From: Candidatus Nomurabacteria bacterium
GTDB taxonomy: Bacteria > Patescibacteriota > Minisyncoccia > Phycocordibacterales > CAIJYI01
Length of the DNA: 38,343 nt
Assembly: GCA_943356445.1 (NCBI GenBank)
Contig: CALREZ010000009.1
Span: 1-38,343 of the forward strand
Reading direction: 5' to 3'
A program made the translations under genes and the position numbers. A model generated the notes under the pieces. The model saw nothing but the letters and a program-made list of their open reading frames with translations, was not told the origin of the DNA and ran no database searches. This document shows positions 21,367-30,025 of this stretch, piece after piece; within the stretch, counting starts at the first letter, position 1, and each line of letters starts with the position of its first letter.

Positions 21367-24300
21367 TTAGGACTTTTTTAAGGCGATCATAGCGGCAAAG
21401 TCTTCGCTTCCGGCTTTTTCGCCCTTCGAAAGGTCGGCGAATTCCAAGTCGGCAAACAACGTCGCTTTTTTAATTTCTTTTTTGAATTTATTGAGGAATT
21501 TTTGTCCGGTTTCATCGGTTGAAACGAGCAGCGTCTGTTCGCGGTCATTCGGGTTGAGCTCTTCTTTTTTGCGGAGTTCTTGAACGTTGCGGATAAATTC
21601 GCGGAGCGTTCCCTCTTCTTTCAGTTCGGGAGTTATCTCCGTGTCCAATAAAACTTCCTCTGAAATTTTATCAAATGCAACGTCTTTCACGTTGACGCGG
21701 TCGGCGATAAGCGCAAGAAATTCTTTCCCGATAGGAACGGCAAACAAAGATTTCAATTCCGCCTTGAGCGTTATCTTTTTGAGCGGCTGGCGAACCTTGA
21801 GCGCGCCTTTCGCGCGAGCCTCCAGTCCGAGAGAAACGATTTTTCTGGTTTCGTTCATGAGCGCGAGTATCGGATCATCTTTCAACGTTTCTATGGTTGA
21901 CCATAATTCCAAATGCACGCTTTCTTTCGCTTTACTGTCTTTTACTTTCTGATAGACTTCTTCCGCCACAAAAGGAACGAACGGAGCGATAATCTTTGAG
22001 AATTCAAATAGTACATAGCGAAGCATTTCTCTCGCAGTAACACTATCGGCATCGCTTCCCTCTTTTCCTTTCAGACGCTCACGGGAATTTTGCAAATACC
22101 AAGTGGAAAGGTCATCAACGAAGAGCGAGATCGGGCGTACCGCGCGATCCAACTCGTATTTTTCCATCGCGTTTTCCACTTCCACGCGGACTTCTCCCAG
22201 TCGGGCAAATATCCATTCATCAAGAATGTGCGCGCTCTTCGGAAAGGCCAATTCTTCTTTTTTGTCTCCTGCGTATAATTCGTAAAAAGCAACGACATTT
22301 TGCAGGCGAACAATAATCTTTTTGTAGATTTCGTCCACACCTTTCTCGGAGAAATTCAGATCCTCTCCATGAACAACCGGGGTGGAAAGCAAATAATATC
22401 GCAGTGAGTCGGCGCCGTATTTTTGCACCATTTCCATCGGATCGGCGTAATTTTTCAGCCTTTTTGATATTTTTTGCCCATCTTCCGCCATAATCAATCC
22501 GGTAGTGATTACATTTTCAAAAGGCGCGCGCCCGAACAAACCGATAGAAAGAACGAGCATGTTGTAAAACCAGCCGCGTGTCTGATCCACCGCCTCGGCG
22601 ATAAAGTCCGCGGGAAAATTGCGTTCAAATTCTTTTTCATTCTCAAAAGGATAATGGAATTGCGCGTACGGCATGGAACCGGATTCAAACCAGCAGTCAA
22701 AGACCTCGGGAACACGTTTCATTTGACCACCGCAATCGCAGGAAAGAATTATTTCATCTATGTACGGGCGATGCAGGTTGATCTCGTAATCGCTTCCGTG
22801 CGGATAGGAAGAAAAAGCGACTTCCGTAACTCCGGCATTTCTCGCATACCCTTCGGTATTCATTCGGACTTCATAGGTTTCCTTATCAGAAAGGCCTTTC
22901 GTCGTCGTATCAAGCATCCACAAAACGTATTCGTGAGTAACGATCAGGATATTCTTCCCTTCCATTTTTTTGTCGGTCTCAAACAAAAAATCCATTGCGC
23001 GTTTTCGCACATCGTGAATGTTCTCTCCGCCTGGCGGCCTTTTCGTAAACCGTTCCATGAAATCGGCGAATTGGCGATGATATGCTTCAACGCTTTTTCC
23101 GTCGTATTCTCCGGTATTTATTTCACGGAGACGCGGGTCAAAAATGATTTTATCGGGAGATATTTTGAATTTTTCCGCCATAATCTCAACCGTTTCTTTC
23201 GTTCGCACAAAATCGGAAGCAAAAACCATATCAAACTTTTCCCCTTTCAAACTTTCCGCCGTTTCTTCCACTTGTTTTCTGCCTTTTTCCGTGAGATGCG
23301 TCGGATTTTCCACGCGCGAACTGACGGTATTGGTCGCGTTGCTCTCGGCTTCTCCATGACGCATGACCGAATATCGATTGCGTAATTTCGTGTCCTGATG
23401 AAGCGACAAAAGAGAACCGGCGACTTTTACTTTATTGCATTTTTGGCATTTCCATACGGGAATCGGCGCGCCCCAATATCGCGAACGAGAAATGGCCCAA
23501 TCGCGCGCCCCCTCCAGCCATTTTCCAAAACGGCCGTCCCTCATGGTTTCCGGAACCCAGCGAATTTCGCTGTTCGCCCGTATCATTTCGTCTTTTATCG
23601 CGGTTACCTTCACGAACCATGAAGAAGCCGCGTAATTCAAAAGCGGAGTATCGCAGCGCCAGCAGAGCGGATAGGAGTGTTCTATTTTTTCTTTGGAAAA
23701 ATACGTTTCATGATCTTGCAGGTATTTGATGATGGCGATATCGGTTCCGAGACGGGTTTTTTCGTCGTCGCTTTTCGGCTTCACCGACATGCCTTCAAAA
23801 TCAAAAACTTCATGCTTGAATACGCCGTCCATTCCGACATGCTGTACAAAAGGCAAAATTTCTTTTTTTCCGAGCTCCATGTCATCTTCTCCGAATGCCG
23901 GAGCGATATGCACGACGCCGGTACCGGTTTCCGTCGTAACGAAATCGGCGTTGTAAATTTTCCAGCCGTTCTTTCGCTGCGGAAGTTTTTTGTCGCTCGC
24001 GTAATAATCAAAAAGCGGTTTGTAGGATTTACCGATAAGCGTTTCGCCGGCGAATTCCTCAATTATTTCGTATTCCTCGCCTTTCAAAACATCACCAATC
24101 CGTTCTTTTGCAATAATATATGTTTCTCCTTCTTTCATTTTTTCGGCATCCGTCGCAGTGCTTTTTCCTTTTTCCTTTTTACTTTTTACTTTAAGGTAAT
24201 CAATTCCCTTTCCTACCGCCAACGCGACATTTCCCGGCAACGTCCACGGAGTTGTCGTCCATGCGAGCACAAAAGTTCCAGGCTCGTCAACGAGTTCAAA

Positions 24301-24924
24301 TTTTACCGTAACGGACAAATCTTTCACATTCTGATAGTTCAGAGAAACCTCGCTCGCGGCGAGCGTCGTTTCGCACCGCGGACAGATATGCATCGGTTTG
24401 TACCCTTCGTAGATCAGACCTTTATCAAAAAGCGTTTTGAAAGCCCACCAGATGGATTCGGTATATTTCCAGTCCATCGTCTTGTAACTGTTCTCCATAT
24501 CTATCCATCTTCCGATTCTCGGAACCGCTTTCTTCCAGTCGGCGTCATAGCGAAGCACGCTGTCATTCGCGAACTGATTGAATTTTTCAATGCCGTAAAT
24601 TTCAATGTCTTTTTTGTGTTCCAATCCGAGTTCCTTTTCCACCATGTTTTCAATCGGCAACCCATGGCAATCCCAGCCCCATACCCGGCGGACATACTGC
24701 CCTTTCATAGTTGCGTAACGAGGCACGGCGTCTTTCAGAACACCCTGAAGAATATGACCCGGGTGCGGCATACCCGTCGCAAAAGGAGGCCCATCATAGA
24801 AAATGAACGGCTCATTATTCTCGGTTTGTTTGAGCGATTTCTCAAAAATGTTATTTTCCCGCCAAAAAGCAAGGGTTTTTTCCTCGCTTTCGGCGATTTT
24901 AGACTTTTTTTGTGCTTCTTCCAT
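21367..24924 (-). CDS. ileS: Isoleucyl-tRNA synthetase with inserted histidine-phosphatase domain
   Basis: Charges tRNA-Ile and edits misactivated valine. The 1185-aa protein has the HIGH variant GMPHPGHILQG (about 51-61), a CP1 editing domain (LAWTTTPWTLPGNVALAVG), KISKRLKNYADP (KMSKS loop, about 815) and an anticodon-binding helical domain. Between GAPIPVWKCQKC (about 492) and LHRPYIDEIIL (about 717) lies a complete phosphoglycerate-mutase-like domain: VMRHGEAESN (catalytic His523), SDFVRTKETVEIM, LREINTGEYDG and VTHEYVLWML (His664). All expected catalytic motifs are present. The editing domain also carries a Lys-rich low-complexity insert (KSKKEKGKSTATDAEKMKEG). The next gene upstream on this strand is argS. 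Confidence 0.97.
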   Translation of the reverse strand: MEEAQKKSKIAESEEKTLAFWRENNIFEKSLKQTENNEPFIFYDGPPFATGMPHPGHILQGVLKDAVPRYATMKGQYVRRVWGWDCHGLPIENMVEKELGLEHKKDIEIYGIEKFNQFANDSVLRYDADWKKAVPRIGRWIDMENSYKTMDWKYTESIWWAFKTLFDKGLIYEGYKPMHICPRCETTLAASEVSLNYQNVKDLSVTVKFELVDEPGTFVLAWTTTPWTLPGNVALAVGKGIDYLKVKSKKEKGKSTATDAEKMKEGETYIIAKERIGDVLKGEEYEIIEEFAGETLIGKSYKPLFDYYASDKKLPQRKNGWKIYNADFVTTETGTGVVHIAPAFGEDDMELGKKEILPFVQHVGMDGVFKHEVFDFEGMSVKPKSDDEKTRLGTDIAIIKYLQDHETYFSKEKIEHSYPLCWRCDTPLLNYAASSWFVKVTAIKDEMIRANSEIRWVPETMRDGRFGKWLEGARDWAISRSRYWGAPIPVWKCQKCNKVKVAGSLLSLHQDTKLRNRYSVMRHGEAESNATNTVSSRVENPTHLTEKGRKQVEETAESLKGEKFDMVFASDFVRTKETVEIMAEKFKISPDKIIFDPRLREINTGEYDGKSVEAYHRQFADFMERFTKRPPGGENIHDVRKRAMDFLFETDKKMEGKNILIVTHEYVLWMLDTTTKGLSDKETYEVRMNTEGYARNAGVTEVAFSSYPHGSDYEINLHRPYIDEIILSCDCGGQMKRVPEVFDCWFESGSMPYAQFHYPFENEKEFERNFPADFIAEAVDQTRGWFYNMLVLSIGLFGRAPFENVITTGLIMAEDGQKISKRLKNYADPMEMVQKYGADSLRYYLLSTPVVHGEDLNFSEKGVDEIYKKIIVRLQNVVAFYELYAGDKKEELAFPKSAHILDEWIFARLGEVRVEVENAMEKYELDRAVRPISLFVDDLSTWYLQNSRERLKGKEGSDADSVTAREMLRYVLFEFSKIIAPFVPFVAEEVYQKVKDSKAKESVHLELWSTIETLKDDPILALMNETRKIVSLGLEARAKGALKVRQPLKKITLKAELKSLFAVPIGKEFLALIADRVNVKDVAFDKISEEVLLDTEITPELKEEGTLREFIRNVQELRKKEELNPNDREQTLLVSTDETGQKFLNKFKKEIKKATLFADLEFADLSKGEKAGSEDFAAMIALKKS
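24135..24195. repeat. Low-complexity insert in the ileS editing domain
   Basis: The minus strand reads tandem A-rich heptamer-like units (AAAGTAAAAAGTAAAAAGG) encoding KVKSKKEKGKS in frame, then a unique ATDAEKMKEG. Comparable IleRS sequences usually pass here directly from the beta strand to the GETYI motif. Confidence 0.45.
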
Positions 24925-24999
24925 AGTAAATATACATTAACACGAAGAACGCCCCGTGAAAACATTGACGAAGTGATAAAAGAGGGCGATTGCGTTGTT

Positions 25000-26664
25000 T
25001 TACATTTTCTCCAACACGGGAATTCCAAGCAAAGTGAGGCCGTTTTTGAGGACGATACCGACCGCTTTTACGAGAGCAAGGCGGTGTTCGGAGTGTTCGT
25101 TTCCAAGAATTTGGTTTTGTTCGTAATAAGCGTTGAATTCGCGGCAGAGATCAATCAAATAGGTGGCGATATAATTCGGAGCAAGTTCCCTGCGTGCCAT
25201 CAAAACCGTATTCGGCAATCCTTCAAAAAGCAGTCTTTCTAACACAGATATCGGTTCTACAAGGGTAGTCCTTGTATCAACAAGGACTACCCTTGTAGAG
25301 CTCGCTTTTCGCAGAATGGATTGAGTTCTTACGTAGGCATATTGCAGGTAAGCGCCGGAATCGCCTTCAAAAGAAAGCGCTTTTTGCGGATCAAAGATGA
25401 TATCTTTTCCGGGCGACTGTTTCAAAACGGAGTATTTTATTCCGGCGACGGCAATTTCTTCCGCCACCTTTCCTTTGTCTTCAATATCGCGATCCGCAAT
25501 TTTTTCCATCACCATTTCGGAAAGCGCTCCGATAAGCGCCTCGGCGGTAATCACGTCGCCGGTACGGGAAGACATCTTCCCCGTCGGAAGACGGAGCATG
25601 CCGTGCGAAACATGTTTGGTTTTCTTTTCCAGTTCCGGAAAAACAAGCGACATCGCGCAAAGCAAGACTTGGAAATAGTCATTCACTTCATTTCCGGTAA
25701 CCACAACAGAAGTATCATACGGATACGCATCATATTTTATTTTCGCCAACCCCAATTCTTTCGCTTCGTACGTCGGCAATCCTTCGGAATTCAGAAAGAC
25801 GCGCGTATGCAAGCCGTGTTCTTCGCCCGGAAATACCACCGCGCCATCACTTTTGAAAAACACGGTATCCAGGTTTTCTTCCACTATCTTTTTGCCGAGC
25901 ACCCCTGTTTCGCTCTCAAAAAAGTAATAGTCAAAATGCGTGCCAAGCCGTTTATAGATATGTTCAAAATACTCCAGCGATATCTTCCGCCCTTCATCGT
26001 AAATCTTGTTTATCTCTTCATCGCTTCGGTCGTAAATTTTCTTATTAACCTCCTGAATTTCTGTTTTATATTCTTCGTAATTTTGAGCTCCATAAGAATA
26101 GGCTTGGCCAAGATCGCTCGCGTCCCTTATTTCTTTTTGCTTTTTGCTTATTGCCCAAACCGTTTTCGCCACATGCATGCCGACATCGCCCTGATAGCAC
26201 GCGCGTTTTACCTCCGCTCCGTTCGCTTCAATAATCCGAGAAAGCGCTTCACCAAGGGTGTTCGTCATCAGGTGTCCGATATGAAATTCTTTGAAAGGAT
26301 TCGGATCGGTGTATTCAATAATCACCTTTTCTCCTTTTTCTTTTTCATTCTTTCCATATTCCGCGCCGCTCTCCAAAATTTCGCCGATATGTCCGCTCAC
26401 AATCTCGTCTTTCAAATAAAAATTGATGAATCCCGGCCCGGCAACTCCCATTTTTTCAACAACCTTTTTTATTTCCTCCGATTTCCATAGTTCAGAGATA
26501 AGAAATTCGGCAAATTCGCGGGGACCGCCCTCTCTCCCCTTCGCATTCATCATCGCCGCATTCGTCGCGTAATCCCCGAATTCAGAAGATTTTTCCACGA
26601 CAAAATCCCGAGCATTTTCGCCGAGAATTTTGTTTATTTCCTTTTGTATCGTTTCTTTGATCAT
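25000..26664 (-). CDS. argS: Arginyl-tRNA synthetase
   Basis: Charges tRNA-Arg and needs tRNA for activation. The 554-aa class I enzyme has the N-terminal Add-1-like domain, HIGH at residues 128-131 (TDPNPFKEFHIGHLMTN), the family's degenerate KMSKS region (GKMSSRTGDVITAEALIG) and the DALR anticodon domain ending REFNAYYEQNQILG. Residues 456-469, between YAYVRTQSILRKA and the DALR helices, are encoded by a perfect palindrome. TATTAT (26671-26676) ends 6 nt before ATG 26664. ileS follows after 75 nt. Confidence 0.97.
   Translation of the reverse strand: MIKETIQKEINKILGENARDFVVEKSSEFGDYATNAAMMNAKGREGGPREFAEFLISELWKSEEIKKVVEKMGVAGPGFINFYLKDEIVSGHIGEILESGAEYGKNEKEKGEKVIIEYTDPNPFKEFHIGHLMTNTLGEALSRIIEANGAEVKRACYQGDVGMHVAKTVWAISKKQKEIRDASDLGQAYSYGAQNYEEYKTEIQEVNKKIYDRSDEEINKIYDEGRKISLEYFEHIYKRLGTHFDYYFFESETGVLGKKIVEENLDTVFFKSDGAVVFPGEEHGLHTRVFLNSEGLPTYEAKELGLAKIKYDAYPYDTSVVVTGNEVNDYFQVLLCAMSLVFPELEKKTKHVSHGMLRLPTGKMSSRTGDVITAEALIGALSEMVMEKIADRDIEDKGKVAEEIAVAGIKYSVLKQSPGKDIIFDPQKALSFEGDSGAYLQYAYVRTQSILRKASSTRVVLVDTRTTLVEPISVLERLLFEGLPNTVLMARRELAPNYIATYLIDLCREFNAYYEQNQILGNEHSEHRLALVKAVGIVLKNGLTLLGIPVLEKM
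25257..25298. repeat. Palindromic element inserted in frame in argS
   Basis: Perfect 19-bp arms (25257-25275 and 25280-25298) around a 4-nt loop; an outer T-A pair extends the stem to 20 bp. Each arm contains the CAAGGACTACCCTTG-type core, which also occurs at 1804-1816 and, as AAGGACTGCCCTTG, at 5655-5668. The 42 bp add 14 residues (TRVVLVDTRTTLVE) without a frameshift. Confidence 0.8.
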
Positions 26665-26670
26665 TCTCTA

Positions 26671-26698
26671 ATAATACACGCTCCAAAAAATTACGCAA
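26671..26698 (-). promoter_or_regulatory. Promoter of argS, predicts a leaderless mRNA
   Basis: On the minus strand, TTGCGT (26693-26698), 16 bp, TATTAT (26671-26676), then 6 nt to ATG 26664. The -35 lies right against the T-run of the upstream gene's terminator. Confidence 0.55.
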
Positions 26699-26702
26699 AA
26701 AA

Positions 26703-26724
26703 CACCCCGGCCGAAACCGGGGTG
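26703..26724 (-). terminator. Terminator of the tldD operon
   Basis: Stem CACCCCGG / CCGGGGTG with a 6-nt loop and a minus-strand T6 run. Confidence 0.85.
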
Positions 26725-26731
26725 CGTACTT

Positions 26732-27685
26732 TTATCTGCTTTTCACGAACAAAGTGCCGTTTTCAAAACATTCCACGAAACGTTTTGCTCGGTCTTCGTC
26801 TATGAACGAATGACGAATTTCTTCGTTCTCTTCTTTCCATAAAGAGTGATATTTCTTCAGACCTTCCGCGAGCAATTCACGGATGATTTTGAAGAGAGAA
26901 GATGTTTCAACGGCTTTTTGAGAGTTGAGAAGCAAGGTAAGACTGTCGTCAAAACCTTTCTTTTCCGCGTTCATAAAATCAAACGCGTTTCTCATGGCCA
27001 AACCTTGGATAAGGATCATCAGCTGTTCGGGAGAAATCATCAAATAAAGTTTTATCGGTCCTTCAATAAAAACTTCAATGACGCCCGCGGTCGCTTTTTC
27101 GGCAACGGAAGAGAATTGATCAAATTCTTCTTTTCTCTCCCATGTCTTCAAGCTCGCGTATTTCCGAGCCAATTCATCGTCGGTATTGCCGAACTTATCC
27201 GCTTGTTTCTTTGCATATTCATAGTGGTCAATAAAAGCTTTCGCTTTCGCCGCCACCTGATATAGATCGCATTGAACCGCGGTGCTTCTTGAAACCAGAG
27301 AAGCGACCTTATCGGTCGTTTCTTCCAGGTTCAGAAATTTCGCCGCAACGGAAAGCGCATACCCTTTCGGCGTAGTGCGGGTCAATGTCCGCGCGCCGGT
27401 CAAATGACGATCCCAAGTTTTCCTTTCATGATCGGGATCTTTGAGTATGCCGAATGCCGTATCATGAGCATCATCGGCAAGAAACGAAATGATAGTTCCG
27501 GCTCTTACGATCTTTTGCCAAAGCTCTTTGGCTTCTTCGGGGCTCAACCCACCGGATTGAGCCTTAAAGTAAGCGCCTGACGCCTTGGCGATAGATTTTT
27601 TGAACCGTCCCATTTCTTCCTTCGCAAGTTCCTCCAAGACTTCAATACTTGCGAATGTGTCTTTTGGAGGACTGTTAGCAATCAT
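26732..27685 (-). CDS. Hypothetical helical protein downstream of tldD
   Basis: The 317-aa protein is mostly helical and soluble-looking, with no signal peptide. Recognisable features are absent; notable segments are LWQKIVRAGTIISFLADDAH (about 55-75), TTPKGYALSVAAKFLNLEET and a hydrophobic region IKLYLMISPEQLMILIQGLA (about 210-230). Its start codon overlaps the tldD stop by 11 nt, implying translational coupling, and an intrinsic terminator follows it. Inference: a partner or regulator of the TldD-type protease. I do not recognise a family. Confidence 0.65.
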   Translation of the reverse strand: MIANSPPKDTFASIEVLEELAKEEMGRFKKSIAKASGAYFKAQSGGLSPEEAKELWQKIVRAGTIISFLADDAHDTAFGILKDPDHERKTWDRHLTGARTLTRTTPKGYALSVAAKFLNLEETTDKVASLVSRSTAVQCDLYQVAAKAKAFIDHYEYAKKQADKFGNTDDELARKYASLKTWERKEEFDQFSSVAEKATAGVIEVFIEGPIKLYLMISPEQLMILIQGLAMRNAFDFMNAEKKGFDDSLTLLLNSQKAVETSSLFKIIRELLAEGLKKYHSLWKEENEEIRHSFIDEDRAKRFVECFENGTLFVKSR

Positions 27686-29729
27686 AGGGGTCGCCTCGCT
27701 CTATCAATTTGTCTTCGTCTTTTGCGGAGACTTTGTGGGTGGAAGTGTCTATCCTTCTTCCGAGGATATAGTCCGCTTCGCCTTCAATAGAGAAGCACGC
27801 GGTAACCAAACACACGCCTTGTTGGCTTTCACCAGGTTCAAGCAATTCCGCTATTTCAGGAATATACACTTGTTCCAAAGTTTTTTGACCAAGAAGCACT
27901 TTCTTGTGCTCGCTGTCGTAGGCGTCAAGAATGCGTTGCCATGGAGTAACGCTGCCGCCGGCAAAAGTAATTTTTTGAAGCAATACCGCAGGAGCGATCG
28001 CTTCAACGGGAACCCATTGGTTACCCTTACCATCCAGACCCTTTCCGCAGTAACCGGTGAAAGGATATTTTGCCGTTTCGGATGAACCGATGGCAACAAT
28101 CTTTTCTTGGAACCGGGTAATGTTGTCTTGGATCTTAATGCCCTTCAGCGGTTTTTCGGTAATCATGCCGTTTTCAATCAAGAAACACAGCATACCGTCC
28201 AACATGAAGTCCCCATTTTCGGTATTTACCCATCCACCGTTGATGGATTTGATGTAAACGCCTTTCATGTTTTTGGGAATCAGGTTCGCCATTTCTTGAA
28301 CGCTTTTTGGGCCGTCTTCATCAGGTTCAATAACCGTCGTGGTCATGCGAACTTGAGGAATTTTTCCGTAGTCTTCAGAACGAGAACGTCCGGACAAGCC
28401 TTCTTTCCGCATTCTTTCGCCGAGTTCGGCGTCAATACCGCTCGCCACTTCGTTCAACGTATAATGGTTGTTCAAAGCGCCGACTTTTCGTCCCGCTTCA
28501 ATGAGCTGGACTTTCTTGCACTCAACGCAGTATTCGTCAAATTGAGGCATCGCGCCCCAAGAGAATTTGACTTGGCGTTTGCCGACTAAAAAGTTCGGTT
28601 CAGCCGTTTCAAATACGTTGAATTTGGAATGGTCGGAGAAACGAGCGCCCATCGTACCCATCAACTTAATCTTCGCGTTGGGGTTATTCTTGTTTTCAAT
28701 AAGAATATCCGCTTCGTGAGGATGACCGATCACTTCATGACCGAGTACGCCTGCCGCTTGAGCGGAAAGGATAACATATCCTTCTTTACCCAATACGCCT
28801 GCGCCTTCCGCGCGATCAAGGTTGATCGCTTCTTTCGCCACTCTCTTCGCGAGACGAGTAACGATGTCATGAGGATCTTTACTGATAATCAAAGGATTAG
28901 CAGCAGCCGCTTCCGGAGAAACATCTTTTTCATCGGGAACGTTCCGTGAAAGCATTTCAAAGAAAGTGCCGGATGAACCGCCGATCGCGCCGAACGCTTC
29001 AGAACCGTTAACGGTTTTCACCTGAATAACAAGCCGCATACGGGGGATCATGGTATCAATTTGAGACCCTTGAGAATCCGCCGCTACCGTTGAGTCGGTA
29101 AACTTCGCGCACAAGACCTTCAGATCCGAAACTTGCGCGCCGAGTTCTTGCGCCACAACGCTGTACGCGTGCGAGGTAAGACTGGCGATGAGCTCAACAT
29201 TGGGCTCAAGTTCTGGATCGCAATCAACGGACGCGCAGTGTGATGGTTCAAAAAAGTAAGGAAAAATCTTCCAGTTTTGTTGATCCGCCTTTTTTTGAAT
29301 GCCGTCGGCCGTTTTTTGCGCTACGGGAATAACTGACTGCAAAAGCTGGTCAATTTTCGCCCGAGTCATAAACTTTTTGGGCATCGTGCGGGTTTTCAAG
29401 TCCGCGGAAGAGATTTCTCTCCCGAGCGTATTGGCTTCCGCGCGCGCGCCGATAGTAAATGCTTGGCGTACCGTTTTTCCTTTGGCGTCCTTTTCTTTGG
29501 AAGTAATCGTAATGCCGAGAGTACCGTTAGCGTCTGTTTGACAGACGATACCGGAACGAAACGCCAAATAAGCGGTCGTGTGTTTTATCTCTCTCGGGCC
29601 TTTTTCATCCAGAGACTCGATGACTTGTTCGCAGCTATCGGCAAAAGCCGGCGCCAGCAAACCGTAATCATTCGGGCTCTGCATCTTCCCGTTTCCATCG
29701 GGAAGCTTGCATAATTTTTTCTGATTCAT
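27675..29729 (-). CDS. tldD: TldD/PmbA-family metalloprotease
   Basis: TldD forms a complex with TldE (PmbA) that degrades or matures small peptides. The 684-aa protein carries the zinc motif HEVIGH in GVLGHEVIGHPHEADIL (about 328), followed by the family's NNHYTLNEVASGIDAELGER and the GYCGKG/GSVTPWQR C-terminal region. It is some 200 residues longer than typical TldD, mainly through an extended N-terminus. AGGAGGGAG lies just before the ATG. No TldE/PmbA gene is visible in the window. The 51-aa ORF lies 9 nt upstream and the 317-aa gene overlaps downstream, making a three-gene operon. Confidence 0.9.
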   Translation of the reverse strand: MNQKKLCKLPDGNGKMQSPNDYGLLAPAFADSCEQVIESLDEKGPREIKHTTAYLAFRSGIVCQTDANGTLGITITSKEKDAKGKTVRQAFTIGARAEANTLGREISSADLKTRTMPKKFMTRAKIDQLLQSVIPVAQKTADGIQKKADQQNWKIFPYFFEPSHCASVDCDPELEPNVELIASLTSHAYSVVAQELGAQVSDLKVLCAKFTDSTVAADSQGSQIDTMIPRMRLVIQVKTVNGSEAFGAIGGSSGTFFEMLSRNVPDEKDVSPEAAAANPLIISKDPHDIVTRLAKRVAKEAINLDRAEGAGVLGKEGYVILSAQAAGVLGHEVIGHPHEADILIENKNNPNAKIKLMGTMGARFSDHSKFNVFETAEPNFLVGKRQVKFSWGAMPQFDEYCVECKKVQLIEAGRKVGALNNHYTLNEVASGIDAELGERMRKEGLSGRSRSEDYGKIPQVRMTTTVIEPDEDGPKSVQEMANLIPKNMKGVYIKSINGGWVNTENGDFMLDGMLCFLIENGMITEKPLKGIKIQDNITRFQEKIVAIGSSETAKYPFTGYCGKGLDGKGNQWVPVEAIAPAVLLQKITFAGGSVTPWQRILDAYDSEHKKVLLGQKTLEQVYIPEIAELLEPGESQQGVCLVTACFSIEGEADYILGRRIDTSTHKVSAKDEDKLIERGDPYDC

Positions 29730-29738
29730 CTCTCCCTC

Positions 29739-29894
29739 CTATCGTTTGAGTGTTATCGGACGATCTTCTTCGTCTTCGGGTTTTTGAGGTTTCTTGTCCT
29801 CCGCCGATTCGGCGGGGGTTGGTTTTTGTTCGGGTTTCTTTTTGGAAATCAATCCGGTAACAAAACCGAACAAATCAATTTCTTGCGTCGTCAT
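29739..29894 (-). CDS. Small acidic/proline-rich protein upstream of tldD, 51 aa
   Basis: The ORF from ATG 29894 has a consensus AAAGGAGG 4 nt upstream, so the track's 30008 start is rejected. The peptide begins MTTQEIDLFGFVTGLISKKK, an amphipathic helix-like head, followed by a Lys/Glu/Pro-rich tail (ESAEDKKPQKPEDEEDRP). Its stop lies 9 nt before tldD. Inference: either a small accessory protein or a peptide substrate for the protease encoded next; neither is shown by the sequence alone. I do not recognise it. Confidence 0.65.
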   Translation of the reverse strand: MTTQEIDLFGFVTGLISKKKPEQKPTPAESAEDKKPQKPEDEEDRPITLKR

Positions 29895-29944
29895 ACGACC
29901 TCCTTTGCAAATAAAAACATCTTCTTTTTTCAATGAACGAGCCA

Positions 29945-30008
29945 TTCCCTTTTTACAAAAAGGGAAACCTCCTTTTTGGATTATGTCCCATAAAAAGAAA
30001 GTCCGCAA
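29945..30008 (-). promoter_or_regulatory. Promoter and structured leader of the tldD operon
   Basis: Minus-strand TTGCGG (30003-30008), 17 bp, CATAAT (29980-29985). The predicted leader of about 80 nt contains a 10-bp hairpin TTCCCTTTTT / AAAAAGGGAA (29945-29966). An alternative pairing using an upstream AAAAAGGAGG is also possible, giving two mutually exclusive structures. Confidence 0.45.
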
Positions 30009-30025
30009 TCTTGTCAGGGTGTTGT

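Noticed and set aside
23677-25242. 521-aa plus-strand ORF opposite ileS and the end of argS
   Set aside because: It is antisense to well-supported synthetase genes, spans their junction, and its sequence shows no family motifs.
25321-26490. 389-aa plus-strand ORF opposite argS
   Set aside because: It is a shadow of argS with Phe/Arg/His-rich noise composition.
29739-30008. 89-aa version of the small ORF upstream of tldD
   Set aside because: Its N-terminal part reads through the leader hairpins; a consensus Shine-Dalgarno points to ATG 29894.
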